NCBI GenBank assembly: GCA_038380795.1
Contig: CM076277.1
Location: 5,609,501-5,673,500 of the forward strand
Reading direction: 5' to 3'
Source of the DNA: Pyrocephalus nanus
Taxonomy: Eukaryota; Chordata; Aves; Passeriformes; Tyrannidae
Length of the DNA: 64,000 nt
Translations under genes and position numbers: made by a program
Shown: positions 35,196-47,756 of the stretch, piece after piece
Numbering within the stretch: position 1 is the stretch's first letter
How the letters are laid out: each line of letters begins with the position of its first letter
The notes under the pieces: model-generated
Database searches by the model: none
What the model was told of the DNA's origin: nothing
The model's input: the letters and a program-made list of their open reading frames with translations, nothing else

Positions 35196-35213
35196 AAAAA
35201 AAAAAAAAAAAAA
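35196..35213 (+). repeat. Poly(A) run, 18 bases
   Basis: An uninterrupted run of A in the 19-kb 5'UTR intron. No flanking element or target-site duplication was recognised. Confidence 0.9.
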
Positions 35214-35838
35214 TATCAATCAGCTCTGTCTCAGACTCCTTCAAAGACTGTGAACCCAACTGTTTGTTCCCTGAGGACTCAAAGCTTTTACTGCAACTAA
35301 CACATCTGCTTAGTGTTTCCTATTTTTCAGCATCACAAGGAGTTTTTCTTAGACCTTGGACTGGTTTACTCAGCATCTCTGTGTAAGTTCCAGACAAAAC
35401 TCCAACAGGAGAAAGAACTGAGGTCTCCTGCCAGTTTGTTTCTACCTTTCTCCCCAAAAGACACAGGCAATCCTGGTAAAGGAGTGTTCTTATAGGGGTG
35501 TTTAGCCAGCATAGCTGTGTCTGTATGGGTTTCATTATTTCACATTCCTCTCAGTGCTCACAGCTATGCCAGAAACTTTGTAACATAGATCTACACAACT
35601 ACACAAGAGAGCTTTGCTGCTTTAAAACAACTAGTACAGTCTGAAAGGTATTAACAGCCTGCAGGTCATGAAAAATCCTCCACTGTCTATCTGTACTACC
35701 AGCACCTCTCTGCTATCCAAATACTGCTGTTCACTGAACATGCTGATCCTTCGTGCATCAGCTCCTACTGCCCCAACAGAATGAGGGCAAACAAGAGCCA
35801 CCTTCAGAATATGCTGTGGAGAGGAGTGATGTTATTAT

Positions 35839-35912
35839 GTCACTTCTATATATATATTATTTTATATGTATATAATATATATATTATAGTCACTTCTACA
35901 GTCACTATATAT
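35839..35912. repeat. TA-rich microsatellite bounded by a 10-bp direct repeat
   Basis: Imperfect (TA)n with internal palindromic character lies between two copies of gtcacttcta (35839-35848 and 35889-35898). A further short TATATA follows. It is probably microsatellite expansion and local duplication. It does not resemble a complete transposon. Confidence 0.85.
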
Positions 35913-35989
35913 AGCTTTGCATTGTTATAGCTCTTGGAGCTGCAGAGAGAGGGAACACAGAAATGCCTTGTCCACACTCACACTGCCTA

Positions 35990-36056
35990 ATCATAGAGTC
36001 AGAGAATATCCTGAGTCAGAAGGGACCCTCAAGGATCATCAAGTCCAACTCCTCCT
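35990..36056 (-). mobile_element. CR1 LINE 3' fragment
   Basis: The words tcatagagtcagagaatatc and agggaccctcaaggatcatc followed by aagtccaactcctcc correspond to the reverse complement of the conserved CR1 3' end. The element is therefore on the minus strand and heavily 5' truncated. It is diverged, so it is an old insertion. It has no coding capacity. CR1 of this form is typical of birds and other reptiles. Confidence 0.8.
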
Positions 36057-39000
36057 TGATAGATAATTTAAGGAGTCCTGGTAATGGATGAGAACATCAG
36101 TGAAGAGCATTAAATTCAGGACAACACACAGGCAAACCAGTTAAATCTCAGTACTGTGATGAGTCCAGTGATATCAAAGGCATTACATGTTACTGATCTG
36201 CCTTTCTGGCATCAGTGAGGCCTGATTTGTGACAGAGATAATCCTCAGCATCCTGCCAGATGGGCCTGAGCCGATGGCAGCAGTGTCTGAAATGCTGAAA
36301 GCTGCTGTGAGCAGTGACCAGCCTGCCCATTAACTGGGATCCATGGCTGGCTGGAGAGGCAGGAGGTAGGACAGGATGTCCCTGGGATGTTCTCTGTCCC
36401 CTGGCAGCTTTCCCACACTTGCAATCTGACCCTCCAACCATCAGCATATGGACCATTGATCTCATGAACTCACATTTGTGATCCTCCACAGAACTGCCAT
36501 TGAGAACACACAGGCCAGAGAACTTCCTGGCAGAAAGTCACCCTTGGGTGATCTTCAAGATTCAGAAATGGCCATTCAGATAGAAAACATGTTGACAAGT
36601 GATTCCAACAATACACTAATTCAGGTCCAGAATTAAATCCAGATTCTGACACAGTTACAGCAGCAATGGCAGTCAGTGCATTCAATGTTCTAATAGAAAA
36701 ATGGTGTTTTGCTCCATATGACTTGGCTCACTCAACAGATATTTACAGGAAGGTACAGTTTTACTGTATTGTAAAGATAATTTGACAATTACAGGTCAAA
36801 GTATATTCACTTATTGCTTTAAATGGAACTAGAAGCAGTCAAACTCATACATAAAGGAGGAAAGGTTCTTCATGTGTTACTACAGCTCTGGAGAAAACAG
36901 ACACAGAAATTTTGTCTGGACTGGAGGTCTCACAGAACACACAGTATATGTTCTCATCCTAAGCCTTCTGCTGCAGAGCATGAACTCCTTACAGTTGTGG
37001 GTTTGTTCTTGAAGAACCCAAGCTCAGGTCATTCTGAGATACTTTGCACTGCTCCCTAAATGTTTTGCCCTTCTGCTGTTTGTTTGCAGGCAGCAGGATG
37101 CCTGTGATTTTCTAAGGTTATTTAAATTCTCTATTTGTTAACAAATTACATTGGTTGCACAACACATTGGCATGTAAACCCTTCAGAAAAAGGGAGAGGC
37201 ACAACTGGGCCTCAGTGGAATTGGGAACAAGCTCCAGTGAGTTCAGCAGAGTTACACAAAGGCCAGCTCTATTGTCTCATGGCAGTTGTGGTTAATTGAA
37301 GGAGTAGTTCCCGTCAGCTTTCTACATGCCAGGACTCTTCAAAGGTGGCATTACCTTGGAGATCCCTGTGTGGGTTCCAGTTCAGACAATGAGTAACAAA
37401 GGCCTAGTGACAGATTTCCATACAGTCTGGGCATTTGCTGCTGCACTGAAAGTACTCTAAAGGCACACAGAGAGGTGCAGTTACATGTATCCATACAACA
37501 AATGTACCCAAGGCTGTGGTGTTACACATGGAGTCAAACCAAGCATTTTCAGACACGAGGCAGCCTCTTGACCTGCTCTTTTTTGTCTACCACTGTAAAA
37601 AACAGGTAACCAACTTCCTACAAATCAGTTCCTTCAAAACTTTAGAAAAGCCTCGGAACTTTCTGCAGAGATCAAGCCTCAGCCACATCCATACACTGGA
37701 GTGCAACGATTGCTCCGACAGCCGCACGTGCTTTTGGAACATTTTGGGGTGTCAGTTCTTTCAGAAAACCCCTGGCCTACTATTTGAACTTTACAGATCT
37801 CATCAAACAAAATCCTTGCTCATATTCTGGAGAAATCTTCTAAACCCTTTTTGTAAAATCTCAGTTATGTAATGGAGGAATTGCAGAAATTCAGCGCCTG
37901 GGTGAACTGAAGGTTATTGACGCCGGGTTTTTTCTGCACTGGTAGAAATATAAACCTATTCATGCCAACACTAAAGCAGTAAACATTCAGATTTTAAAGC
38001 ACACTGAGGCCTTTGAATTGCCTCTCTGTTTATCTGTTCAGGCCCAGTATTGGGGAATTATGTTTCCCTCTTCAAATCTTTGGTAATTTAAATAATAAAA
38101 CACAGGTTATATAAGTGCAGAGAATTATGGAAAAACGTAAGTAGAAAGTACATAGTTTTAAAATGCATTTGAATAACTCAAATACAGCTGAACTGACATT
38201 ATTCAGACTTTCCAGTCTTATTCAATATTGGATTGAAACCAAGCCCAAGACATTTCAGCCCAAAGGAGATTTTTAAGAAAATTACAAGTACCTATATTTC
38301 CAGTTTACAAGGTCTGTCTGGGAAAGCTCTACCGCCCAAGGAAAGACCAGCCTACCTTCTCATGGGATCAAACAGAAGAGATGTCAACTAATTAAGGGGA
38401 CATTTGGATCAGCTTGTAAACATAAGGATGCCCCAAAGAGCACCCAAAGCAGAAACCTGGATGCAAATATCTGCGGTCTTGGAGCAAACCATGGATGCAG
38501 ATTCCAGTCCCCATTTTACACTGGAAGTTCATTTCTAACCTGTGCAGACACAAGCTGTAGGCCCAGCTCTGCATTCCTTCCACACCCAGGGTTGGAGTTC
38601 TGCCTGAATAAGGAATGCAAGAGAGAAATGAATTCCTTATCGGCCTGGCAGATCTTGTTTGGTGATGTACATGCCTGTGAACCTGCCAGAACTCAAATGT
38701 GGGACGTGGCACCCAGCCGAGCTCCAGAGCTGGGAGACTGCAAACCACTGCTCTGCTCTGTAGGACACTCGAAATAGGTAGAACTATTTCCATAAGTAAC
38801 TGCTCCTAACTCTGGGATACCTGGATATATTCTGGTATTTCTGTTAGAAACAATTTTCATCAATGGAAAAGTGAAGATCCCTCCCAGATTTGTATAAAAA
38901 TGAGTAACAAAGGGAAAAAATTGTGTATTTCCAAACTGAGGGGCATTTAAAAAGATAGCTATATGGGAAAAGATTCAATAACCATAAATCCCACAGTGGG

Positions 39001-40579
39001 AAATACTAAACAAACAAATAGGAAGAGAAGCTTTCTCAGCAGAACACTGTGTGTCCATTGCCCTCCCAAATCACAGGGCATCTTGTACATACAGATGCTT
39101 ATGGCAAAATTTTTCCATCATTCCAAAGAGACACAAACTTCACCCTGGCTTTTGAGAAGATAAATCAATTATGTCTCCTTCAACTCCACAACCAGCAGCA
39201 TTTCAAAGTCTTCACAGAGAAAGACCTCCCAAATGCATGAATGACAAGGAACTGTGGAAACAAATCTCTTTATGTGTGAATCTTGGTCGTTTTTAAATTT
39301 TTTCAGGGCTGGGGCCTTCCTGGATGCTTTTCTCATTACTGTCCCCAAACAAAATGCAAAATTGTAGGATAAAGATGTGGTCAAAAGAGTGAAAAAGACA
39401 TATTAAGGTAATTTATGTTGCTTTTTTTTCAGACAAATATTTTCATAATAGTTGAGAAAAGAATATGTTTAATAGAGCATCCACTATTTTGAGAAAAATA
39501 AATGCCAGTTAAAATCAAGGGTTTTGGCTACTTTAAGGCTTCCTAGGCAAGATTAAATCAAAATATTTCCTGTAAACATTCCCTCTTTTCGTCAGCATGT
39601 CAACTGTAGTCAGTAAAATGTGATACTAATTCTCAGCATCAAAATCTGGGATAACTTTATAAAGTCAAATGTTTCCTTACTTTCACAGAAACAATTATTG
39701 CTGGAAATATTTTCCAAAGCATGTTGCAAGTGGAGGTAAGTAAATCAGATAGCACACTGCACATTTTTCAAGGAAAAAGTTTCTAAAAATGAGTCAGGAT
39801 TTAATAAAAAATGTCTCTGAGGTACGTAAGTCATGCCCATAATAGAATATTTTTCAATTTTCAGCCCTGTATACAGCATTTTAAACCACTTACAGATGTA
39901 TGAAACAAGAAGCAAAACTGTCCCTAATTCTTTACTGTGCACACACATGGACAGAAACATGGAAACCAATGGGAGGCTCTTAAACATTTTCCACGAGAAA
40001 GACAATTTGCTCACAATTCCTTCTCCCTTTAAATTGTTTCTGTGGCAACACATCTGGTGCTGTAATTCTGGGCCAGACCATTAACTATCCTGAAAGAAGA
40101 AAGTTATGTTGTTGTTCTGGTCTGCAAGAATGTGCAGCAGAGAGAGATCTGTGAATCCACAAAATCAGGTCACCCTTATTGCCTTCACAGGCTCCCAGAA
40201 CATCAGCTACAGACATTTATGAGTAGCTGAAAATTACAAGTTTTAAAACATTTCAGCAAGGGTTAGAGAACACTCTCATGGCAAACATGCTGTCTATAAG
40301 CTAGAGTTTTTTCAATAAAATGATGAGTGCTTTGCTACTGCTGTTCCTCCCATGTGAGGTAAGTGAGGGAAGGACTCAGCTAAGAGGACCAAGGTTCATT
40401 CCCTAATGGTAAACATCACTCTCCCTATGGAATGGAGAGAGATTGATGTTGATTCCTTATCATCCCCCAGCACTACGTAAACAATGCTGGATTATCACCA
40501 TTTTCCAGCCGAGGTATTTCAGGAGAACAGAACTCCTGGAGTGTCTGTTAACTCAGCTGCCCTGAGGGGAGTTACCCCT

Positions 40580-40800
40580 CCCAGAATCATGGAATCACTG
40601 GGGCTGGAAAAGCCTTCCCAGACCAAGCTGTGCCCGATCCCCACCTTGTCACCCAGCCCAGAGCACTGAGTGCCACATCCTTGGACACCTCCAGGGATGG
40701 GGATTCCACCACCTCCCTGGGCAGCCCCTTCCATGCCTGGACACCTTTTCCATGGATAAATTATTCCTGAAACATGCATCCTCGAAGCTCTTGAGGACCA
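40580..40800 (-). mobile_element. CR1 LINE 3' fragment
   Basis: Begins ccagaatcatggaatcactg and continues through ccaccacctccctgggcagc, ccttccatgcctggacacc and a decayed tail. These are the standard landmarks of the CR1 3' region in reverse complement. About 220 bp remain. The right boundary is approximate. Confidence 0.88.
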
Positions 40801-41896
40801 ATAGATTTTACTGGCCTTACTTGAAATCATAGGAACCCATGGGTGCTTGATGTAAGTCCTGGACATCCCAGCTTGGGCACATCAGCAATCTCAGGATGTG
40901 TCATCTGAACAACTTAGTTGTAGAGACAGGAAAATAAAACAAGAATAAAAGCTTACAGCCCCAATTCAGCTTGCTAAGTCAACAAATGAACAGGGTTTTA
41001 ATCACTAATAATCCTGAAAAGTCAGTCTCAACTCTTAAATCACATTGCATAATCTAATGCAAGATATTATGGCTATTTTACCGTGCAACTGAGACTGACA
41101 TCTCAAAATATAAACTCTGCCACGGACATAATTCACAGTCCAAGGGCCATGGCAATTTCCAAGGGCTACAGCATTCCCTGAACTCAGCCTGTAGCAACAA
41201 GAGTTAAAAAAATAATGGAAGTGGATTTTTGCTATTTCATCAAGCAGATCAGGGACGAATTCATGGAAAGAACATATCTGATGAATAACAAAGTATCACT
41301 GACACAGTTACTTTTCCAATAATAATTGCACTTTAAGTTCTCCATAAAACAATTTTTATTATTTAATTTGAAACAGCTAAATTCAAATCTAGAGCAGTTA
41401 CATATAAATCTGTTTGCTAACTGCACTTAAAGTATTTCTGTATTAGTGACAGAGAACATAAGATCATCTTGGTGTTCTGACCTTCTAAATTACTAATGAT
41501 TAAACGCCTTGACTGGCCGAAAACCAAGTTTTGCCCTAAAAAGTTGAATTGAATAAAAATTACAGTTTTCAGCCACTCTGTCTTTGAAGACAAACTGGTT
41601 TAAAGCAGTCTGTCCTCAGGGATAATAAACTGGCAGCAGAAATGGAAAAGTTTAAAAAAGTGGATAGAACCTGGTATTTCATAAATATGTATGTCCCTTT
41701 TGTGCTTCCGGAGGCAGCATCTGAGGATGGGAATCGAAGCCAAGGCCTGAGCACCTGTAGCCATTAAAGGCTGGCTGATGGCCCCTGCACGACTTGCTGT
41801 CTGTATAATTTTGGATTGTCACCAGCCAATCACCTTCCAAAAATCCAGTTCTGGGCAATAACAGTCTGGATAATTCAGCTCTGTCTGTTCCCTCTT

Positions 41897-41926
41897 TCTC
41901 AGCCTTTTGGCTAAGATCAAGTGTGC
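41897..41926 (+). pseudogene. U2 snRNA-derived fragment
   Basis: The bases ttctcagccttttggctaag followed by atcaagtgt match the 5' region of U2 snRNA (CTTCTCGGCCTTTTGGCTAAG then ATCAAGTGT) with about one or two differences. Similarity fades after about 30 nt. There is no Sm site, no full-length U2 and no evident snRNA promoter, so I read it as a truncated retropseudogene or a piece of a U2-headed retroelement. Confidence 0.55.
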
Positions 41927-43559
41927 AGATTTAACTAATATTAAACCTACCATTATACATAAAATATCTCCTTCACTTCCAGTCTTTCTATTTATTTCAT
42001 CCAAATGAAACAAATTAATAAGCCTTCTGAGACAGTTCTCCCTCCCTTGACTTATCTTGTATAACCTTCTATGGCCAGAACCTCTGTTTTGTCCTGGTGC
42101 TCTGTAACTCCACATTATCACTCCTCAAACCCCTGAGAAAGACACATAGTAAGACTAAAACTTTCCCCTCCCTACAGACTGAGTCTGGTTTCCCTTTCTA
42201 GCCATAGTGGCTCTATTCCACTTCTGAGGCTCTTTATGAGGATATTGCAAAGGAATATTTGTGAAGGAATTAGCTGTGGAAGGCAATAAAGTGCTTTTGG
42301 TAGATGTGATATTACAGAGTCCCAACTCCCTGCCTGGATTGCTCCTAAGAAACCCAGGGTTAGAGAGAACATTGTAGACAAACTGTACAGCTGTTCTTTG
42401 TCTTGACAGAAGGAAATCATCTCATCTTTACACTACCCTTTGGGGAATGCCATTACATAACTCACTGTTTGGCCCATATCTCCATGGTTCTGGCTCCGTG
42501 CTGTTAACAGAAACACCACTGCTCCCCTGCAGCTCCTGACTGACTCCAGAGTGGAGCACCAGGTCCAGATGCACAACCTGCCACCTCAAGGAAGCCCTTT
42601 CTTTCCTCTAAAGAGTATCCAGACTCTTAACTGCAGGAAAATTTTACCAAGCTAGTTGTTCACTACCAGATCACACGTGTTGGATGTCACACATCTCTCT
42701 CTATATCTGGGGCATAAAGAGGCTGGGCCTGCCACTCAGTGGCAGCTCCAGCCCATTTTGGCAGGTTTTGTGCAGCTTTTCCTGCACTAATACATGTGGT
42801 GCTTATGTCATTCACTGTTCAGACTTCAGAGAAGGAGCATGGAAGGGATCAACTACAAAGGGACACAACAGAGAAGGAGTTTCACTTATACACGTTCCTT
42901 TAGCCACTGCATCTCCCTCAGATGTACCTCTCCACTCAACACCAGTGTATGCACTGCACCTCATCAATAGGTGTAGCTCCCATTTTACAGCTGTGAAAAC
43001 ACAGGTATAGACGGATTAGGTCTTGATCCCAGCAAAGGAAATGACTGAATCAGGAGTCTGAGCACTGGTGCTGGTTCAACACTAAAGAAACGGCTCAAGA
43101 AATACATAACCTTATTTTTCAAATTCCTTCAAGTTTCTCTGGTTGGCGAACAACTGTATTTCCATATGGCCCAACTTATTTAAAACACTTTTTAAAAGGG
43201 GAAATTAAACTCTGTGTGAATCAAAATGTAACTGGGCTGTGACCCAAAACCTCAACTCGTATTTATGAGCAAATAAAATGTAAACTCCACACAGACAAAA
43301 AGAGTTAACTAAAATATAACCAGTCCATGCAATGACACCTCCAAAACACAAACCCTAGAGGATGGCATTGTCCTGCTGCTCTCATTGTTCCACCTGCTCC
43401 AGCCAGGTGCTCCCGGGTGTTTCCTGGTGTGAACAGCTTTATCCTGGATAAAAAGCTACCAAACCTCTTTGCACCGGTGCAGTCTCTGTAGGAATATCGT
43501 CACTCTTTGAAGCTTGTCCACTTACAGATGCCTGCAGACTCCTCAGGAGATCACCTGCC

Positions 43560-43735
43560 CCACAGGTGACTCTATCCCCACTATAGGTGACTGTATCCCC
43601 CCACAGGTGACTGCCATGTCCTCCTATAGGCGACTGTGCATCCTCCCCACAGGTGACTGCCATGCCCCTCCATAGGTGCCTGTATCCTGCCCACAGGTGA
43701 CTGCCATGCCCCTCCATAGGTGCCTGCCCTGTCCC
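43560..43735. repeat. Degenerate minisatellite with CAGGTG units
   Basis: About eight imperfect units of roughly 20-23 bp, of the type ccacaggtgactgccatgcc and ccataggtgcctgtatcc. Exact CAGGTG occurs at 43563, 43603, 43650 and 43694. It lies immediately inside the putative RIPOR3 first intron, within 200 bp of the candidate first donor. Confidence 0.8.
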
Positions 43736-43758
43736 CTCTCGGTGCCCGCAGCTCTTAC

Positions 43759-43900
43759 CTGCCGAGGCGGTGCCGGTGTTCCTGCGGTGCCCCGCACGTC
43801 CCGGCCCCGCGTCCCGGAGTGTCCCTGCCCCGTGCCCGCCGCCGGTGCCCCCCCGCCAGGTGTGTCCTACCTGCGCTGCCGGCGGGCGCGGAGCGCGGCT
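43759..43900 (-). other. RIPOR3: Candidate noncoding first exon of RIPOR3 (5' end unknown)
   Basis: On the minus strand the sequence CCTCGGCAG|gtaagagc gives a near-consensus donor with its GT at 43758-43757. Exon 1 (coding) has a clean acceptor after 24830, so at least one 5'UTR exon must exist upstream. This donor inside the CpG island is the best candidate. A second donor-like site, CAG|gtagga, lies at 43871/43870. The upper limit given here is nominal. An alternative first exon elsewhere is possible. Confidence 0.45.
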
Positions 43901-44077
43901 CGGCTGTCGCGGCTGTCGCGGCTGTCGCGGAGTGGCCGGGCCCGCCGGGACGGCCCCGATACCGCCGCTTATCGCCGCCGCTTGTCGCCCAGCTGGGCTC
44001 CGCTTCCAGGAAGCCGCGGCTCCGGAGCGCTTGTTTGCCGCTGGATGCCGATGGCCCCGTCCCGCTCGCTGCCTCTG

Positions 44078-44126
44078 CCTTCCTCCTTCCTTCTCTCCTT
44101 CCCTCCTTCCCTCCCTCCCTCCCTCC
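44078..44126. repeat. Pure pyrimidine tract, (CCCT)n-like
   Basis: 49 consecutive pyrimidines with several cccttccctccct units inside the RIPOR3 CpG island. The complementary strand is a GGGA/GGAA purine tract able in principle to form triplex or G-quadruplex structures. Confidence 0.9.
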
Positions 44127-44345
44127 GCCCTCCTCCGACCCCCCTCATCCTGGCAGGGGGGCTGGGAACGCGCCGCGCGGCTCCAGCACATGCCGAGCCG
44201 GCGGTCACGGCCCGGACCCTCTGCTATTAATCAGGAGCATCCCAGGCGCCCTCCCGCCCGCTCCAGCTGTTCCACTCCGGGCCCCACAGCGCCGCAGGGC
44301 AACGACAAACCAGAATCACACGCGGGACACCCGTCCCTGCCCGCT

Positions 44346-44360
44346 CCCCCCCCCCCCCCC
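44346..44360. repeat. Run of 15 C
   Basis: A homopolymer C run at the upstream edge of the RIPOR3 CpG island. Its length is likely to vary and to be error-prone in sequencing. Confidence 0.9.
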
Positions 44361-47300
44361 GCCGTTTACTCCTCCGTTCCCCTGACCCCAACTCTTACGC
44401 CTTTGCTTCTTCTCAGGCCTTTTCTCCAGTGCCCAGATTCGCGCCTTTCCCATCTTCCCCATCCATTGCTCACTCCTCCTCTGCCCTTACCCCACGCTCT
44501 CTCTTCATTATCCCTTTAAAGGTTCCCTCCCCTTACAGCCCTCAGTCATACAGTCCTAATCATCATCTTTCGTTTTCCTACTGCCTCCTCCCTCTCACCG
44601 TCCTACCCTCCCAGAGGTTTGCTAGGACTGAGGAGATGTAATTTGCTCCCTTATTTTCTGTTGACCAAAGCCTGCTCCCACTACACTTCATGCTGCACCC
44701 ACTACTGACCTCCTTCTTGCTTCTGCAGGCAGGTTACTGTTCCTCGGGAATGGGCTGCCTTCTGCTGGCTTCCTAGACACCTTCCAGGCAATCCTGGCAA
44801 AAAGAGGTGAAGTTGTGATATAGAAAGCAGGCTGGAATCTCCCCGTTCCTCATGTCCCCGCAGGCACCCCCACACTCACACCTCTCTCTTGAGGAACACC
44901 TCACACAAACACGTCCCTGCCCTGGGCAGAGCACCCCACATTACTCTGTGGCTCATCCATCTCCATTTTCCCCTGGTTTTTAGCACTACTTCCCCATGCT
45001 GACTGACTGAGAGCACAGGAAGCCAGACACTCCCCACGGGGAAAATGAGCTGACTGTACGGAATTTGGACATGCCCTTACGATAACTTATTACTAATAGT
45101 GTTTGCTCCCCCTTTGACCATGCTCTGCAACACCCAGGACACACACCAGACCCTCCCACCCTGTTTCAGGAGGATGAAACACAAACTGAAGTTCCCAAAG
45201 CACCCATTGACCAGAGATCCCATCCAAGAACCTGTGAGGGCAGAGCTGCCAATTTGTTTTGTGGCACTTTATGAAGTTGATTAGGATTTGTATTTTTCTG
45301 TGCACGTGCTTAAAGGAAAGTCTTGAAAGAGGCAAGAGAAGATCTTTTGCACAGCTGAACGTGTTTTTAAGGAGATGCATGAGGGAACTGACACACATGA
45401 AAGGGAGAGCAATAAGAGACAAAAACAGATGGGCTGATGGAGTTGGCTGAGTCAATAATTCAGACGCTTCGGGGGGTTTTATATATGAGACAGAACTGTG
45501 CTGAGATGCTGTAAAAGTGGGTTTCATACCTCATCTTGAGACTGGCTGGGGCCTGGAGCACTGGAAATGGTGATGGTGATCCACCATGGACACGAGAGCT
45601 GGCGTACCTAGGAAAACAAATGAGATGCAAACACATGGACTTGTACAAGTAAGTACAGAATATACTCTAATAATTGTAACTCTACTAACTCTTACCTTGA
45701 CTTTACGGTGTTTGGGGTTTTTATGATCAATCACACTGACTGCTTGAAGATCCCCTGGCAATTATAAGTGCAGCAGCTACATGTCCTGCCACTGTGCTCG
45801 GGTTTTCCAGCCCCATAAGATAGTCAGCAATGGGTGTGTGCTCAGCCCCAGTCGTGCACAGGGTCAGGGCAGCTCCTGCAGAACTGCACTGAACGTGGGC
45901 TGGGAGCTGCAGCAGTTCCCTGATTCCATGTGACGGTCCCACAGCAGGGTGGGGCACTCTGGGACCAGTTTAAATCAACTTAACTGGATTTGCAGGAGGA
46001 CATTTGTCAGAACACCAAATCTCTGCAGGAGCCCCAAGCAACCAGTTGACCAAAACTGTTACTGTCATTTCCTCCTGACCATGAGACTTGTAACAAATTC
46101 ACAGACCAGACCTGACACAAATGACCACGGCTCCCTCACTCCCAGTGCAGATGTCCCCATTTACTTCAGCTGAGGATCATCTTTATGTGTTTTTATTCCA
46201 GTTTATTTTTTATGATCTTCATTTGCTGTGTCTTCATCTGGTGTGTTTATGTGGCTGGTGCTTGGTTTTCATTATTTTTAATTGCATTTCAGATCATTTG
46301 CTCTATGGTTTTGTTCACATTCTCCTTTTCCATGAAATTCTAATAAAACACTTGGCTACAGATTTTCCAAATTGAATACTGATGTTTAGTGCAGATAATT
46401 ATGTAGAAGGGTTCAAAGTGAGTTCTATAATGTAACAATTTACATATTCTTGAAAACAATGGATGCAAACCTACAAATTATTGTTACAAGCTAGTTTCAC
46501 ATTCTTCTGGAATTTCCTTTAGAAATGCATATGTTTAGTATTCTCACGCATATGAAAAGCAGTAAATACTGCATTGCTGGCACCATTATAATATTTACAA
46601 TGAAAAAATAAAACACACTCTGATGTCTCTCAGACCTCAAGGGACACACAAAAAAAATGCCAGCACATTTCCTTCAGAATCTCAAAGCACTTCACAAAAG
46701 CCTTTCACAAATTCAGCCACTCAACATCCATCAATATATGCCAACGATATACAAAGATCATTTTGCAACAAAGCATTCAGGATGGTTGGAACAGCATTAC
46801 ACATTCCGTGTTTCAGCATCACCAGTGTCCTGACATAATCAGATTAATCATCATTTTATTGTTTAAGTATTGAATTAAGTAGTTTTTGTTTGTTTTCTAA
46901 ATGGACTGAATTACAGGCAGCAAACCCTGTGAGCAGAGCAGACCAGCCTTCTCAGGAAGATCCAGACTAAACTGACTTTCAGAAAGGCTGCTATAAACCA
47001 TAACTCTGTTTATAAAAGCAATAGCTAATAACTCAGTAGTTGGGCCTATTCCTGTGATCCTTTGCACCAGGCTGACTTGGAGAGACAATAATTCTTCTTG
47101 CAGCTCCTAATGCAAGCAATATGTATGAAAAAATTTGCCTGTGTCTCCACTCCACCCTTTCCTATTTTGTATTTTTTAATTGTAGAATGCTGGTTAAATG
47201 TTAATAATATGAAGTAATCTGCATAGAAGTGGATCACCCCTCAGTCTACCAATATATGGGCCAGGCATTTTCATTACTGTAACACAACAAGATTCAGAGC

Positions 47301-47756
47301 ATGTCACACAAACCCATCCCTGCACAGTTTGCTGAGGGTGTGTTACAGTGGGACTAAACTTAAATACACACATCCAGAGTTACAAGCACAGGATTATTTT
47401 TCCTTCTTTGTGCATCTATCTGTGCTGGAGCTTATGGTTCATGGTATTATAACTCAGGAGAGATACTAAGAGAAGAGCCAACAGAAGCAAAGAATATCTT
47501 CTAAAAGCTGCACACACTGTGACAGTGGCTGAACTCACTGGATTCAATATTTCCAAAAGTGACAGAAATGTAAAAACTGAATTGCTTTTCCAGTTCCCTT
47601 GGCTTGTACTTTTCTAGTTTTACTTATTACCACTGCACTAGTATTATCTGCTTAATAAACAGTGGTACTTCTATTACATTAATGTATACATGCCTGCCTG
47701 TTCACACTCTGTACTCATTTCAACAAGAAGTCAATGACAAATCAAACAAATCAAAT

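Larger units (their letters stand above)
24831..43758 (-). other. RIPOR3: RIPOR3 5'UTR intron (about 19 kb)
   Basis: No recognisable exon lies between the coding exon 1 acceptor and the CpG-island donor. It holds two CR1 fragments (near 36.0 and 40.6 kb), a TA-rich tract, a poly(A) run, a U2 snRNA-like fragment and a degenerate minisatellite near its 5' end. Several open frames of 100-206 codons occur, but none has recognised similarity or splice support. Confidence 0.6.
43740..44300 (-). promoter_or_regulatory. RIPOR3: CpG island, probable RIPOR3 promoter
   Basis: This stretch is dense in CpG, G and C and stands out from AT-richer sequence on both sides. It is the only such island upstream of the RIPOR3 ATG inside the window. 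A strong minus-strand donor (CTCGGCAG|gtaaga) sits at its left edge. No TATA box is evident. It contains three copies of the 9-mer cggctgtcg (about 43900-43930), a 49-nt pure pyrimidine tract and a run of 15 C. The transcription start cannot be placed. The long frames here on both strands are GC artefacts. Confidence 0.7.

Noticed and set aside
37516..37872. 118-codon plus-strand open frame in the RIPOR3 5'UTR intron
   Set aside because: The length is within chance expectation for a 64-kb window, and there is no recognised similarity or splice context.
41690..41770. Minus-strand tRNA-like B-box word (gcttcgattcc)
   Set aside because: No matching T-stem, A box or cloverleaf could be built, so it is not a tRNA or a clear tRNA-derived SINE.
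43439..44191. 250-codon minus-strand open frame and several plus-strand frames of similar length
   Set aside because: They lie in the CpG island. High GC content lowers stop frequency in all frames. The products are low-complexity Arg/Gly/Pro/Ala with no domain, and frames overlap on both strands.
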